Positions 1-8,886 of a DNA stretch of 64,000 bases are shown piece after piece. Position 1 is the stretch's first letter; each line of letters opens with the position of its first letter. The translations under genes and the position numbers were made by a program. A model generated the notes under the pieces. That model did not search any database. It worked only from the letters and a program-made list of their open reading frames with translations, and was not told the DNA's origin. This DNA is from an uncultured Campylobacterales bacterium (lineage in GTDB: Bacteria; Campylobacterota; Campylobacteria; Campylobacterales; Arcobacteraceae), in the NCBI GenBank assembly GCA_938084175.1, contig CALKDR010000001.1:44160-108159 (forward strand), written 5' to 3'.

Positions 1-79
1 AATTAATGATAATTCAAAAGAACCCAAATATATAAAATCTATTTGGGGTATTGGATATAAGTTTTTCTATGACAATTAG
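1..79 (+). CDS. Response regulator, OmpR/PhoB family, C-terminal end only
   Basis: Reading from base 2 gives 25 codons ending at TAG 77-79. The tail contains SIWGIGYKF, the typical end of the winged-helix DNA-binding domain of OmpR/PhoB regulators. The receiver domain and the start lie upstream of the window. The stop overlaps the ATG of the sensor kinase at 69 by 11 bp, so the two genes are probably translationally coupled as one two-component pair. Confidence 0.85.
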   Translation, partial: INDNSKEPKYIKSIWGIGYKFFYDN

Positions 80-1445
80 AAAACGATTACTTCTATCATT
101 TACATTAATTTTATTGATTGTTACTTTTATTATGGGAGCTTTTTTCTATACAATTAATAAACTTAACACTATTAACAATCAACAAACACATAGGTATGAT
201 CAGTTAATAAGAGTAGAGAAATTAAAAGAGTTGAATAACTCTTATTCATGGATTGTTCTAGATATTATTACAGATTATGAAAAAATCCAAATAGTAAAGC
301 AAAGACTTAATAAAGCCGATGATTTTTATACTAGTTTAAATACAAAAAAAATACAAATTATAGGAAACTCAGAAGCACAAGAAGAAAAGAAAAATCTTAT
401 TCTTATTTTTAAAAATTTTGAACTTATGCAAAAACTTATAAAAAAAGATTTGTATACATTAGTACTTAAGAGAAATAAAGACTTTTCAAGTTTTGAAAAA
501 ACTTTTGAGCAAGTAAGAGTAAATACAAATAATCTATTAATTGAAGAAACATTATATTTGCAAAAAAAACTAGGTCAAACGCAAAAAAAAAGGGATGCTT
601 TCTTAAGTACTATAAAACTAGAATTATTTATCTTATTTATTCTCTTATTCTTACTTAGTTTTATAATTTCTTCAAAAATTATAAATCAAATAAAACAGAT
701 GCTTTATAAATTAAATCAAAGTGTATTACAGTTGTTCAAAAATGGTGAAAAAACTATTAATGTAGATATTGGTAAAAATAATGAGCTTAGTCAAATCACA
801 GAAAATTTAAACTCATATTTAGAAAAACAATCAGATATTATTCAATCAAGAGAGGAACTTTTACGGAATATAAGCCATGAATTAAAAACACCAATTGCAA
901 AAGGTAAATTTATACTTCATAAAATAAAGAAAAATACAGACGATAAAATTGTAAAAGATATTTCTACTATTTTTTCTGATATTGAAAAACTAACAAGTAC
1001 TCTATTACAAAGAGAAAAATTAAATCTTGCAGTTTTAAAAATGAAAAATTTTAAAGTAAGTACTTTAGTACTTGAATCTTTATCAAAACTAGCAATAGAA
1101 GATGAATCAAAAGTAAGTGTGCTTATTAAAAATGATTTTACGATAGAAGGTGATTTATATTATTTAACACTTGCACTTAAAAATTTGATTGATAATGCAA
1201 TGAAATATGCAAAAGAATTTCCTATTATTATAGAAAGTAAAGATAATAAAATTTTTGTAAAAAATATTGGAGATGAGTTGTTAAATGATTTGATATATTA
1301 TATACAACCTTTTACAAGGGAGCCTAATCAAGTAGAAGGTCATGGATTAGGCTTAAACATTGTTAATAAAATATTAGAGTTGCATAATTTTAATTTAAAG
1401 TATAAGTACAAAGATTCGTATAATACTTTTATTGTAATTTTTTAA
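69..1445 (+). CDS. Membrane sensor histidine kinase
   Basis: Partner kinase of the upstream OmpR-type regulator; it should autophosphorylate on a histidine in response to an envelope signal. From ATG 69 it has 458 residues. A first membrane segment lies at about residues 7-27, a periplasmic region of about 160 residues follows, and a second segment lies at about 188-207. The H-box NISHELKTP carries the phosphoacceptor His270, the N-box NLIDNAMKYA lies near 372-381, and the G-box GHGLGLNIV near 424. An in-frame TTG at 51 could add six residues, but ATG 69 overlaps the regulator stop and is preferred. The architecture resembles the ArsS/CosS-like kinases of Campylobacterota; the signal is unknown. 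Confidence 0.88.
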   Translation: MTIRKRLLLSFTLILLIVTFIMGAFFYTINKLNTINNQQTHRYDQLIRVEKLKELNNSYSWIVLDIITDYEKIQIVKQRLNKADDFYTSLNTKKIQIIGNSEAQEEKKNLILIFKNFELMQKLIKKDLYTLVLKRNKDFSSFEKTFEQVRVNTNNLLIEETLYLQKKLGQTQKKRDAFLSTIKLELFILFILLFLLSFIISSKIINQIKQMLYKLNQSVLQLFKNGEKTINVDIGKNNELSQITENLNSYLEKQSDIIQSREELLRNISHELKTPIAKGKFILHKIKKNTDDKIVKDISTIFSDIEKLTSTLLQREKLNLAVLKMKNFKVSTLVLESLSKLAIEDESKVSVLIKNDFTIEGDLYYLTLALKNLIDNAMKYAKEFPIIIESKDNKIFVKNIGDELLNDLIYYIQPFTREPNQVEGHGLGLNIVNKILELHNFNLKYKYKDSYNTFIVIF

Positions 1446-1449
1446 TTTC

Positions 1450-1533
1450 TTAACCTGAAAAAGCTGAAGAGATTATTCCAATACTTAATAATGAAATTGA
1501 AACAAAAACAACTACATTTCTTACTATATCCAT
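1450..1533 (-). CDS. Predicted 27-residue single-span membrane protein
   Basis: Short reading frame on the minus strand, 27 codons plus stop. It starts MDIVRN and continues as one hydrophobic stretch (VVVFVSISLLSIGIISSAF), as expected for a small membrane protein. An AAGGA element sits about 8 nt upstream of the ATG. It lies in an otherwise empty gap between the kinase and the next plus-strand gene. No family recognised. Support is the ribosome binding site, the clean hydrophobic profile and the lack of a competing gene; at this length it could still be chance. Confidence 0.45.
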   Translation of the reverse strand: MDIVRNVVVFVSISLLSIGIISSAFSG

Positions 1534-1635
1534 AATAAATCCTTTTTAATTTTGTTAGTAAAATAATTATAAAGCATTTATGCAAAGTTAAAAAGGTGTT
1601 ATCTATTGACATATTCTTGACATTTTGTTTTTAGA

Positions 1636-1641
1636 TATAAT
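1636..1641 (+). promoter_or_regulatory. Probable -10 box of the 1675 gene
   Basis: TATAAT inside TTTTTAGATATAAT, the -10 context that recurs in front of several genes in this window (dnaJ, recR, argG and, on the minus strand, the ABC-F gene). It is 34 bp upstream of the ATG at 1675. Confidence 0.5.
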
Positions 1642-1674
1642 TTCAAAAATATATTTTTAATACAAAGGTTCATA

Positions 1675-1923
1675 ATGAAAAAAAACATAGTTGTAGGTGG
1701 TTTTGATGAAAAACAAAGAGAGAAAAACCTTTTAAAAATAAAAGATAACTATTCTAAAAAAGGCTATAAATTCTTAAGCTATAAAGATAATGGAACTTTA
1801 AAATCTATTGCAAGTTTTGAAGTTGAGCAAAGTATTCTAAAAAAAGAGAAATCAAAAAATATATTTATACTTTCTGGAATCTTTTTTTTACTTTCAGTAT
1901 ATTTATTTATAAAGGGTTCTTAA
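1675..1923 (+). CDS. Hypothetical small membrane-anchored protein
   Basis: 82 residues, not recognised. The first 60 or so residues are charged and Lys-rich (MKKNIVVGGFDEKQREKN...), and the C-terminus is one hydrophobic helix (about 61-79, IFILSGIFFLLSVYLFI) ending KGS. This suggests a cytoplasmic domain tethered to the inner membrane by a C-terminal anchor. It has its own -10 box and a weak AAGG ribosome binding site, and is followed by a stem-loop before the convergent trxA. Function unknown. Confidence 0.65.
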   Translation: MKKNIVVGGFDEKQREKNLLKIKDNYSKKGYKFLSYKDNGTLKSIASFEVEQSILKKEKSKNIFILSGIFFLLSVYLFIKGS

Positions 1924-2016
1924 TCTTTTTTTAAACTATGATTTTGTTGTGTGCATAAAAACGCTATTAAAAATTTTAGCTGGAAACTCTAAATAATGTT
2001 CACTAAGTAGATTTGT

Positions 2017-2046
2017 ACTCACACTTTTATTATAAAAAGTGTGAGT
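2017..2046. terminator. Stem-loop between convergent genes
   Basis: Perfect 12-bp inverted repeat, ACTCACACTTTT and its complement, around a 6-nt loop (2029-2034). It sits between the plus-strand 82-residue gene and the end of trxA and probably terminates both. The T-tracts are interrupted, so termination strength is uncertain. Confidence 0.65.
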
Positions 2047-2059
2047 TGTTTAATATTTT

Positions 2060-2377
2060 TTAGATTAAAGAGTTTATTTTATCTGCAATTGCTTGCTTTG
2101 AAGAAGCACCAATCATTTGATCTACTACTTCACCATCTTTCATAAAAAGCATTGTAGGTAATGATCTTACACCATATTTAGCAGTTAAATCAGCTTGCTC
2201 ATCAGAGTTTACTTTACAAATTTTTGCTTTTCCATCAAACTCTTCAGCTAATTGCTCAATAATTGGAGCTAACATTCTACAAGGTCCACACCATGGAGCC
2301 CAAAAGTCTACAAGTGCAATACCTTCGTTTACACTTGCTTCAAAATTCTCATTTGTTAATTCTATATATTTACTCAT
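2060..2377 (-). CDS. trxA: Thioredoxin
   Basis: 105-residue thioredoxin, the normal size. The active site WCGPC has redox cysteines Cys30 and Cys33, and the cis-proline loop is GVRSLPT. It reduces cytoplasmic disulfides, including the peroxiredoxin encoded two genes upstream. It lies 11 bp downstream of trxB on the same strand, and the trio prx-trxB-trxA reads as one redox unit. Confidence 0.97.
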   Translation of the reverse strand: MSKYIELTNENFEASVNEGIALVDFWAPWCGPCRMLAPIIEQLAEEFDGKAKICKVNSDEQADLTAKYGVRSLPTMLFMKDGEVVDQMIGASSKQAIADKINSLI

Positions 2378-2388
2378 TTTATTTCCTT

Positions 2389-3318
2389 TTATCCTAGATA
2401 TTCTATAATATCAACCGCCGCAGTAGCACCATCGGCTGCTGCACAAACAACTTGTTTAGCTGCATCTATTCTAACATCACCCGCTGCATATACACCAGGA
2501 ATATTTGTTCTCATTTTTAAATCTACAATCATTTCACCCTGCTCATTTGTATCACAAAGAAAAGTACCATCTTCTTTTTTAAATGGTTCATTTAAAACAT
2601 TACGTCCAACAAAAACAAATACACCAGGTACTTTTATGTCTCTAATTGTATCATCAATTTTTGATTTTACTTTTAGACCTGTAACACCTGAGTTATCCCC
2701 ATATACTTCTTCAACATCAACATTTGTTACTTCTTCTATATTTTCACAAGCTTTCATATGTGCAATTGTGGATGGAGCTGCTTTATAAGAATCTCGTCTA
2801 TGAACTAAATAAACTTTTGAACAAATCTTTGCAAGGTATACAGCTTCTTCTAATGCAGAATCACCACCACCTATTAAAACAACTTCTTTTCCCTTATAGA
2901 AAAATCCATCACAAGTAGCACAAGTTGAAATTCCACGTCCAAAAAATTCATTTTCACCTTTAAAACCAGCACGTCTAGGAACAGAACCTGTTGCTAATAA
3001 AACAGCTTTAGCTTCTTGTTTGTGTCCATCAGCTGTTTGTATAATAAATATATTATTATCTTTACTTACATTTAGAACTTGATTCATTTCATGTTTTAAA
3101 CCAAACTTCATAGCTTGAACAGGCCAATCTTCCATAAGCTCCATTCCTGTTACTACATTCTTTTGTCCTGGGTAATTCTCAACTTCTGAACTTCCTGTAA
3201 TTTGTCCGCCAGGTAATCCCATTTCAAACATAGTTACATTTTCTAAACCACCTCGTGTTGCATATAAACCTGCAGTTAATCCTGCAGGTCCTCCTCCAAT
3301 AATTGCTAAATCTAACAT
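2389..3318 (-). CDS. trxB: Thioredoxin-disulfide reductase
   Basis: NADPH-dependent flavoprotein that reduces thioredoxin. 309 residues, the size of low-molecular-weight bacterial TrxB. The FAD motif GGGPAG is at 8-13, the redox pair CATC at 133-136, the NADPH motif GGGDSA follows, and the C-terminal FAD-binding signature GVYAAGDVR is present. It lies between the peroxiredoxin gene (25-bp gap) and trxA (11-bp gap). Confidence 0.97.
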   Translation of the reverse strand: MLDLAIIGGGPAGLTAGLYATRGGLENVTMFEMGLPGGQITGSSEVENYPGQKNVVTGMELMEDWPVQAMKFGLKHEMNQVLNVSKDNNIFIIQTADGHKQEAKAVLLATGSVPRRAGFKGENEFFGRGISTCATCDGFFYKGKEVVLIGGGDSALEEAVYLAKICSKVYLVHRRDSYKAAPSTIAHMKACENIEEVTNVDVEEVYGDNSGVTGLKVKSKIDDTIRDIKVPGVFVFVGRNVLNEPFKKEDGTFLCDTNEQGEMIVDLKMRTNIPGVYAAGDVRIDAAKQVVCAAADGATAAVDIIEYLG

Positions 3319-3343
3319 TTTGTATTCCTTCTAAAAGTATAAT

Positions 3344-3940
3344 CTATAAATTATCTTCGTTATTTGCTAAGTATTCAGCCACACCTTCAGTTGAAGCTTT
3401 CATACCCTCATCACCTTTAGCCCAACCAGCAGGACAAACTTCTCCATGTTCATTTGTAAATAACATAGTATCTACCATTCTAATCATTTCATCAATATTT
3501 CTTCCAAGAGGTAAATCATTTATTGTTGCGTGTCTTACAGTACCATCACAATCAATTAAAAATGATCCTCTAAGTGCTACTTCCTCATTTAATAATACAT
3601 CATAATCACGTGCTATTTGTTTAGATAAATCTGCAACCATTGGGAAATTAACTCTACCTATTCCACCCATTTCAACTGCTGTTTCTCTCCATGCAAAGTG
3701 AGAAAATTGAGAATCAACTGAACAAGCTATAACTTGAATACCTCTTTCTTCAAAATCACTTACTCTTTTAGAGAAAGCAATAATCTCAGATGGACATACA
3801 AAAGTAAAATCTAATGGGTAGAAAAATAATACTGCACCTTTTTCACCAATATTCTCATATAAATTAAAATCTGATACGATTTGACCATCTGCAAGTACAG
3901 CTGTTGCTGTGAAATCTGGAGCTTTTTTTGTTACTAACAT
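3344..3940 (-). CDS. ahpC: 2-Cys peroxiredoxin, AhpC/Tsa type
   Basis: 198-residue thiol peroxidase that removes H2O2 and organic peroxides. The peroxidatic cysteine is Cys49 in DFTFVCPSE, and the resolving cysteine is Cys169 in GEVCPAGW, so it is a typical 2-Cys enzyme. No AhpF is present; the adjacent TrxB and TrxA are the likely reductants. It is the first gene of the minus-strand redox cluster. The 200-bp AT-rich region upstream, shared with glnS, contains short inverted repeats that could bind a peroxide regulator such as PerR, but I cannot assign a box. Confidence 0.93.
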   Translation of the reverse strand: MLVTKKAPDFTATAVLADGQIVSDFNLYENIGEKGAVLFFYPLDFTFVCPSEIIAFSKRVSDFEERGIQVIACSVDSQFSHFAWRETAVEMGGIGRVNFPMVADLSKQIARDYDVLLNEEVALRGSFLIDCDGTVRHATINDLPLGRNIDEMIRMVDTMLFTNEHGEVCPAGWAKGDEGMKASTEGVAEYLANNEDNL

Positions 3941-4090
3941 AATATTTATTCCTTTTATTTATTAACTTTATTTATTCTTTAATTATTTTGTGATGGAAGT
4001 ATAGTCATATATCTTTAAAGTTTACTTAATAATTAATATCTAAAGATAAAAATTATCCATAAGTGAAATCTACATCATTAAAGCTCAAAT

Positions 4091-4099
4091 TTGATAAAA
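4091..4099 (+). promoter_or_regulatory. Probable -10 region of glnS
   Basis: TGATAAAAT about 44 bp upstream of the glnS ATG, a variant of the extended -10 seen at other genes here. No clear -35 element was seen, as is usual in Campylobacterota. Confidence 0.4.
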
Positions 4100-4142
4100 T
4101 GCACTTCTTATAAAAGTATCAATATCTAAAGGTTAAATAATA

Positions 4143-6395
4143 ATGAGTGAAAGTAAAGATTTTTTACGTGTAAAAGTTGAAGAAGATTTAAAAATAGGCA
4201 AGTATAAAGAAGTTATAACAAGATTTCCCCCTGAACCTAATGGATTTCCACATATAGGTCATGCAAAGTCTATTTGTATAAATTTTGGTATTGCACGTGA
4301 TTATAATGGATACTGCAACCTAAGAATGGATGATACAAATCCAAGTAAAGAAGATACTAAATATGTTGAAGCATTACAAGATGCTGTTCAATGGCTTGGT
4401 TTTGAATGGAAAGACAATTTACATTTTACATCTGATTATTTTTCAAAAATATATGATTATGCTGTACAACTTATTAAAATGGACAAAGCATATATAGATA
4501 GTGTTAATGAAGAAGAAATGAGAGAACTAAGAGGAACTGTTAAAGAAGCTGGTAAACGTAGTAAATATGCAAGTAGAAGTATTGAAGAGAATCTAGAACT
4601 ATTTAAAAAAATGAAAAATGGTGAGTTTAAAGATGGAGAACATGTATTAAGAGCTAAGATTGATATGAGTGCTGCTAATATGAAATTAAGAGATCCTCTT
4701 TTATATCGTATTAGACATGCACATCATTTTAGAACAGAAGATAAATGGTGTATTTATCCTATGTATGATTTTGCTCATTGTTTATCTGATTATATTGAAG
4801 GTGTAAGTCATTCAATTTGTACGCTTGAGTTTGAGAATAACCGTGATATATATGATTGGGTTTTAGATACTCTTGAACTTTCATTGCCAAGACCATTCCA
4901 ACATGAATTCGCAAGGCTTGGAATTAATTATACGGTTATGAGTAAAAGAAAGCTTTTAGAATTAGTTGATGGTAAATATGTTAGTGGTTGGGATGATCCA
5001 AGACTTCCTACTATTGCTGCTTATAAAAGAAGAGGATATACAAAAGAATCTATATTAAATTTCTGTGATCAAATAGGAATAGCAAAAGCAAACTCTATGG
5101 TTGATGTTGCACAATTAGAATTTTGTATAAGAGATGATTTAAATAAAAAAGTACCAAGAGTAATGGCTGTACTATCTCCTTTAAAAGTAACAATTACAAA
5201 TTATGATGGTTTTGAAGAGATAGATGCACCCTATTATCCTCATGACGTACCAAAAGAAGGGACAAGAAAACTACCATTCTCAAAAGAGATTTATATTGAA
5301 AGTGATGACTTTATGGAAAATCCTCCAAAAGGATATTTCCGTCTTACTCCTACACAGGCTGTAAGATTAAGACATGGTTTCATAATTTCTTGTAAAGAAA
5401 TTATAAAAGATTCAAATGGAGAAATTTGTGAAATAAAAGCAGAATATTATCCTGATTCTAAAAGTGGTAGCGATACAAGTGGTATAAAAGTTAAAAGTGC
5501 TATTCAATGGCTAAGTGCAAAAGAGGCTAAAACTATTGAAGTTAGACTTTATGATAGATTATATAAAAATGAATCACCCGAAGGTTTAGAAGATTTAAAT
5601 TCTAATTCATTACAAATTATTAAAAATGCATTAATTGAACCTGCTGTTATCACGCAAAAACCTGATACTAGATTACAATTTGAAAGACAAGGATATTTTT
5701 ATGCAGATCCAATTGATTATAAAGATGAGAAACCTGTATTTAATAAAATTGTAGGATTAAAAGATTCTTGGGCTAAGAAAACGAAAGTAAAAAAACAAGC
5801 ACCTAAAGCAGAAATTAAAAGAGAACAAATAGTAGGTGAAGTTGAAGCACTGTCTGAAGCTGAACAAGAGTTATTTGATAGATATACTGCAAAGCTTGGA
5901 TTAAATACTGAAGTTGCTAATATCTTAAGTAGAGATAATATTCTTTCATCTTTTTATGAAGAGTGTTTAAAAATTAATGCTAGTGCTGTGAGCCTTGCAA
6001 ATATTGTAGTAAATGAAGTAGCTAGAGAACTTAAAGAAAAACAAATTGATTCATTAAAATTTACAGCTTCTAATATTGTTGAACTTGTACAAATAATTGA
6101 TAATGGAACTATTTCAAGCAAAATTGCAAAAGAAGTATTTGAAGAATTAGTAAAAACTGGGAAAAGTCCAAAACAAATAGTTGAAGATAAAGGACTTGTA
6201 CAAATAAGCGATCCTGATATTATTTCTCCTATTATTGATGAAATCATTACAAAAAATCCTGATAATGTGGAAAAATTTAAAGCAGGTAATAATAAACTTT
6301 TGGGTTTCTTTGTAGGTCAAGTATTAAAAAACACTGGTGGAAAAGCTAATCCTAAAGTTGTTAATCAACTAGTAGCAGAAAAACTTCACTCATAA
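4143..6395 (+). CDS. glnS: Glutaminyl-tRNA synthetase with C-terminal YqeY-like domain
   Basis: Charges tRNA-Gln directly with glutamine. 750 residues, longer than E. coli GlnRS (about 554). The class I signature HIGH is at 37-40 within PPEPNGFPHIGHAKS, and the second signature is VMSKRKL. The catalytic and beta-barrel anticodon regions run to about residue 555. A linker rich in Lys then leads to a helical domain of about 150 residues ending GGKANPKVVNQLVAEKL, the GatB/YqeY tail that is thought to help tRNA binding. The fusion is known in several bacterial phyla. Campylobacter and Helicobacter lack GlnRS and make Gln-tRNA with GatCAB, so this gene is notable in the group. Confidence 0.95.
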   Translation: MSESKDFLRVKVEEDLKIGKYKEVITRFPPEPNGFPHIGHAKSICINFGIARDYNGYCNLRMDDTNPSKEDTKYVEALQDAVQWLGFEWKDNLHFTSDYFSKIYDYAVQLIKMDKAYIDSVNEEEMRELRGTVKEAGKRSKYASRSIEENLELFKKMKNGEFKDGEHVLRAKIDMSAANMKLRDPLLYRIRHAHHFRTEDKWCIYPMYDFAHCLSDYIEGVSHSICTLEFENNRDIYDWVLDTLELSLPRPFQHEFARLGINYTVMSKRKLLELVDGKYVSGWDDPRLPTIAAYKRRGYTKESILNFCDQIGIAKANSMVDVAQLEFCIRDDLNKKVPRVMAVLSPLKVTITNYDGFEEIDAPYYPHDVPKEGTRKLPFSKEIYIESDDFMENPPKGYFRLTPTQAVRLRHGFIISCKEIIKDSNGEICEIKAEYYPDSKSGSDTSGIKVKSAIQWLSAKEAKTIEVRLYDRLYKNESPEGLEDLNSNSLQIIKNALIEPAVITQKPDTRLQFERQGYFYADPIDYKDEKPVFNKIVGLKDSWAKKTKVKKQAPKAEIKREQIVGEVEALSEAEQELFDRYTAKLGLNTEVANILSRDNILSSFYEECLKINASAVSLANIVVNEVARELKEKQIDSLKFTASNIVELVQIIDNGTISSKIAKEVFEELVKTGKSPKQIVEDKGLVQISDPDIISPIIDEIITKNPDNVEKFKAGNNKLLGFFVGQVLKNTGGKANPKVVNQLVAEKLHS

Positions 6396-6410
6396 TCGAA
6401 GGAGTCTTTA

Positions 6411-8155
6411 ATAAAAAAGTATATTTTATTACTTTCTTTTATTTTATTTTTTAACGCTTGTTCTGATAAAAAGAAGCTGAATTAAAAATAGGCTTTGTCT
6501 CTGGATTAATTGGAAAGTACTCTTCATTAGATACTAGTATTAAAAATGGTTTTACATTGCTTTTGAAAAAATTGATTATAAAATTAATAATCAAAAAATA
6601 AAAATCATTCAAAGAGATGATAATTTTTTAGGAATACATGTAGAAAATTCAGAGAAAAAATTCAAATAATAGTACAAACATAATTCAATATTTAAAAATA
6701 ACCAAAATAAATACACAGATCTTAGCTTCAGTACGCTAAAACTAATCAGTTTATTCAAAATGGGGGAAAAGCTGTTGAAGGAGTTCTATTTTCAACAGAA
6801 TATATGAGAACTCACAAAAGAAATAGTTTACAGATTTTATAAAACTGTATAAAGAAAACTATAATAAGAAAGCTTTAATAGTTGAAACTCAAAGTTATCA
6901 ACTTGGGAAAATTTTAATAAAAAATCTTAGGGTTTCAAGTGATATTTCTACATTGAAACAAAGAATTATTAATCACAAAACTTATCAAGGATTACAAGGT
7001 GAAATAATTTTTGACAAGTATGGAGATGTTACTAGAGAATACTTTATGATGAAAGTTCAAAATGCACAATTTGCAAAGATTGAAAATTAATTATGTAAAT
7101 AAAAATAGTTGAAGAAGAATCTGATAATATTGTGTCAAATATTGAAAACTTAGCATTATTAATAAAAAATGAATATACCAAAAAAATTATCTTACTTACA
7201 GATTTAATAAGAATTGAAAAAGAAATATCATCAATATTAATATTAGATGAAAATGGTTTATTAATAGAATTTTCTTCTAAAATACAAAATAATAAATTAA
7301 TAAAAGGTTTTGATTATTCTAATATGAAGCATTTTATAAATGTTAAAATACATATAAACCCTATTGGTCTGATGTTTATTTATCTAATAGTAGTTTAAAA
7401 CCAGAAATTTCATATTCTTTGAAAATAGATAAAAATCATATTGCAATACTTATAAACATTAGACAACTTATTAGAAAACTTTAATGTAATGCATAAAAAA
7501 GTTAAAATTAGAGAAGAAAAAATTCTTAGTGTAGTGGAAAAAAATAGAAAAAAAGATATTCAAATATTTGAACAATCAAAATTAGTATCAATAAGTGAAT
7601 GATTGGCAATATTACACATCAGTGGAGACAGCGTCTAAGTATCATATCAACATCAGCAACAGGATTGATAATGCAAAAAAAGTATAATATGCTAACAGAT
7701 GAAGAAATCCAAAACTCATGAATTATAATAAATACTCAAACGCAATATTTATCAAAAACTATTGATGATTTTAGAGACTTTATAAAAACAGACAGAATTG
7801 TTATAAATTAAGATTTAAAAGTTTGTATGCAAAGTTTTATAGAACTTGTAGGTCCTAGTTCTAAAACTAACAACATAAACCTAATTTTAAACTTTGAATA
7901 AAATATAAAAATTAATGTTTATCAAAATGAGTTAAATCAATGTTTATCAAAATGAGTTAAATCAATGTTTAATCAATATTTTAAAACAAAACATCAAAGT
8001 AAGGGTACGGAACTTGGTTTACATATGGCTTATAATATAATTATAGAAGTAATAAAAGGTTCAATTACTCCAACGAATGTAACATTTACTTATAAACATA
8101 AGAAATACTCAGGTGAGCACTTTTATATCAAATTACCGAATTTATATGAAATTTA
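6411..8155 (+). pseudogene. Decayed sensor gene: periplasmic binding domain plus histidine kinase
   Basis: Only broken reading frames remain, but their translations run in order like one or two sensor proteins. GGAG at 6401 precedes an ATA (6411) where a start codon is expected, followed by a lipoprotein-like signal (LSFILFFNACSDKK). Fragments of a branched-chain-amino-acid-type binding protein follow (KIGFVSGLIGKYSS; GLQGEIIFDKYGDVTREYF, near 7000-7050). A Cache-like stretch lies at 7130-7430, a kinase H-box (MIGNIT.QWRQ) near 7600-7640, and a G-box-like end (KGTELGLHMAYNII) near 8000-8045. There are many frameshifts and in-frame stops, plus a 25-bp duplication. The flanking genes are intact, so this is real decay. 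Confidence 0.85.
7916..7965 (+). repeat. 25-bp perfect tandem duplication
   Basis: Two adjacent identical 25-bp copies beginning TGTTTATCAAAATGAG. Because 25 is not a multiple of three, the duplication shifts the frame of the kinase pseudogene between its N-box and G-box regions. Confidence 0.9.
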
Positions 8156-8177
8156 GAAAATCTTAAAAATTTTTAAT

Positions 8178-8183
8178 TATAAT
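8178..8183 (+). promoter_or_regulatory. Probable -10 box of the CbiX-like gene
   Basis: TATAAT followed by GCATTGC, 51 bp before the ATG at 8234. An AAGGAA ribosome binding site precedes the ATG. Confidence 0.4.
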
Positions 8184-8233
8184 GCATTGCTAGACAAAAT
8201 ATATTACAAATATTATAATTATTAAGGAAAAAA

Positions 8234-8599
8234 ATGAACGCTTTAGTTTTAATAGCACATGGAAGTAAAAGAGCATTATCAAATGAAGAATTTTTAAAGT
8301 TAGCAAATGAGATAAAAGATAAAGACACAAGTTTTACAAAAATTGAAGGTGCATTTTTAGAACTTGCAAGTCCTAGTATTGAAGAAGTATCTGAGAAATT
8401 AATTTCGCAGAATATTAGTAAAATATATTTTTATCCATACTTTTTAAATTCAGGAAAACATGTAAGTGTTGACTTACCGGAGATTATGAATGAATTAAAA
8501 CAAAACAACCCATCTATTCAATTCAAATTATTAGATCATTTTGGAAAATCAAGTAGAATTAGTGATATTATTTTAGACGATATCGCTTCATCTTTATAA
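8234..8599 (+). CDS. CbiX/SirB-like sirohydrochlorin chelatase family protein
   Basis: 121 residues, the size of a short single-domain class II chelatase. The N-terminal strand MNALVLIAHGSK carries the conserved His9 that binds the metal, and the half-domain end HFGKSSRISDIILD fits the family. Such enzymes insert Co or Fe into sirohydrochlorin for cobalamin or siroheme. No other tetrapyrrole gene is nearby, so the true substrate is open. It has its own promoter upstream and a strong terminator immediately downstream. Confidence 0.82.
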   Translation: MNALVLIAHGSKRALSNEEFLKLANEIKDKDTSFTKIEGAFLELASPSIEEVSEKLISQNISKIYFYPYFLNSGKHVSVDLPEIMNELKQNNPSIQFKLLDHFGKSSRISDIILDDIASSL

Positions 8600-8625
8600 A
8601 AAGTTAGATTTAATCTAACTTTTTT
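8599..8625 (+). terminator. Intrinsic terminator after the CbiX-like gene
   Basis: 10-bp stem (AAAAGTTAGA and its complement) with a 5-nt loop TTTAA, followed directly by a run of Ts ending at 8625. It begins at the stop codon of the preceding gene. Confidence 0.85.
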
Positions 8626-8663
8626 CCTCTATTTTAATTAACTCTTCGATTATAGTTTTTTTT

Positions 8664-8870
8664 GACCCTGTAAAATAAACTGTGTAAATCCAAGGGACTT
8701 AAATTCATCTAAAATACCATCTGTTGATACTTCTTTTCCTTCTCTTATTTGTCTTTTTAATTCTTCTTTATTTAATATATTCATTTATAAATCCTTGAAT
8801 AAAATATACTAGATAAATTTTGTCTAATATATTTATATTTTTGGATTTACACAGTTATTTTTACACTATC
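8664..8870 (-). mobile_element. 207-bp internally deleted IS256-type element (MITE-like)
   Basis: The two ends are imperfect 28-bp terminal inverted repeats (8664-8691 and 8843-8870). Both begin GA at the outer edge and share the inner block AACTGTGTAAATCC; the known IS256 ends also begin GATA and contain GTGTAAA. Between them a minus-strand reading frame (8650-8784, 44 codons, AAGGA ribosome binding site) starts MNILNKEELKRQIREGK, like the N-terminus of an IS256-family transposase. After about 31 codons it runs into the opposite terminal repeat, so nearly all of the transposase is deleted. The flanks are T-rich and I see no clear 8-9 bp target duplication. It separates the CbiX-like gene from lptB. 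Confidence 0.65.
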
Positions 8871-8886
8871 TTTTAAATGAAAAGAT

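Noticed and set aside
3941..4142. PerR box upstream of the peroxiredoxin gene
   Set aside because: The AT-rich short repeats there (around TTAATAATTAAT) are compatible with many motifs; not specific enough to call.
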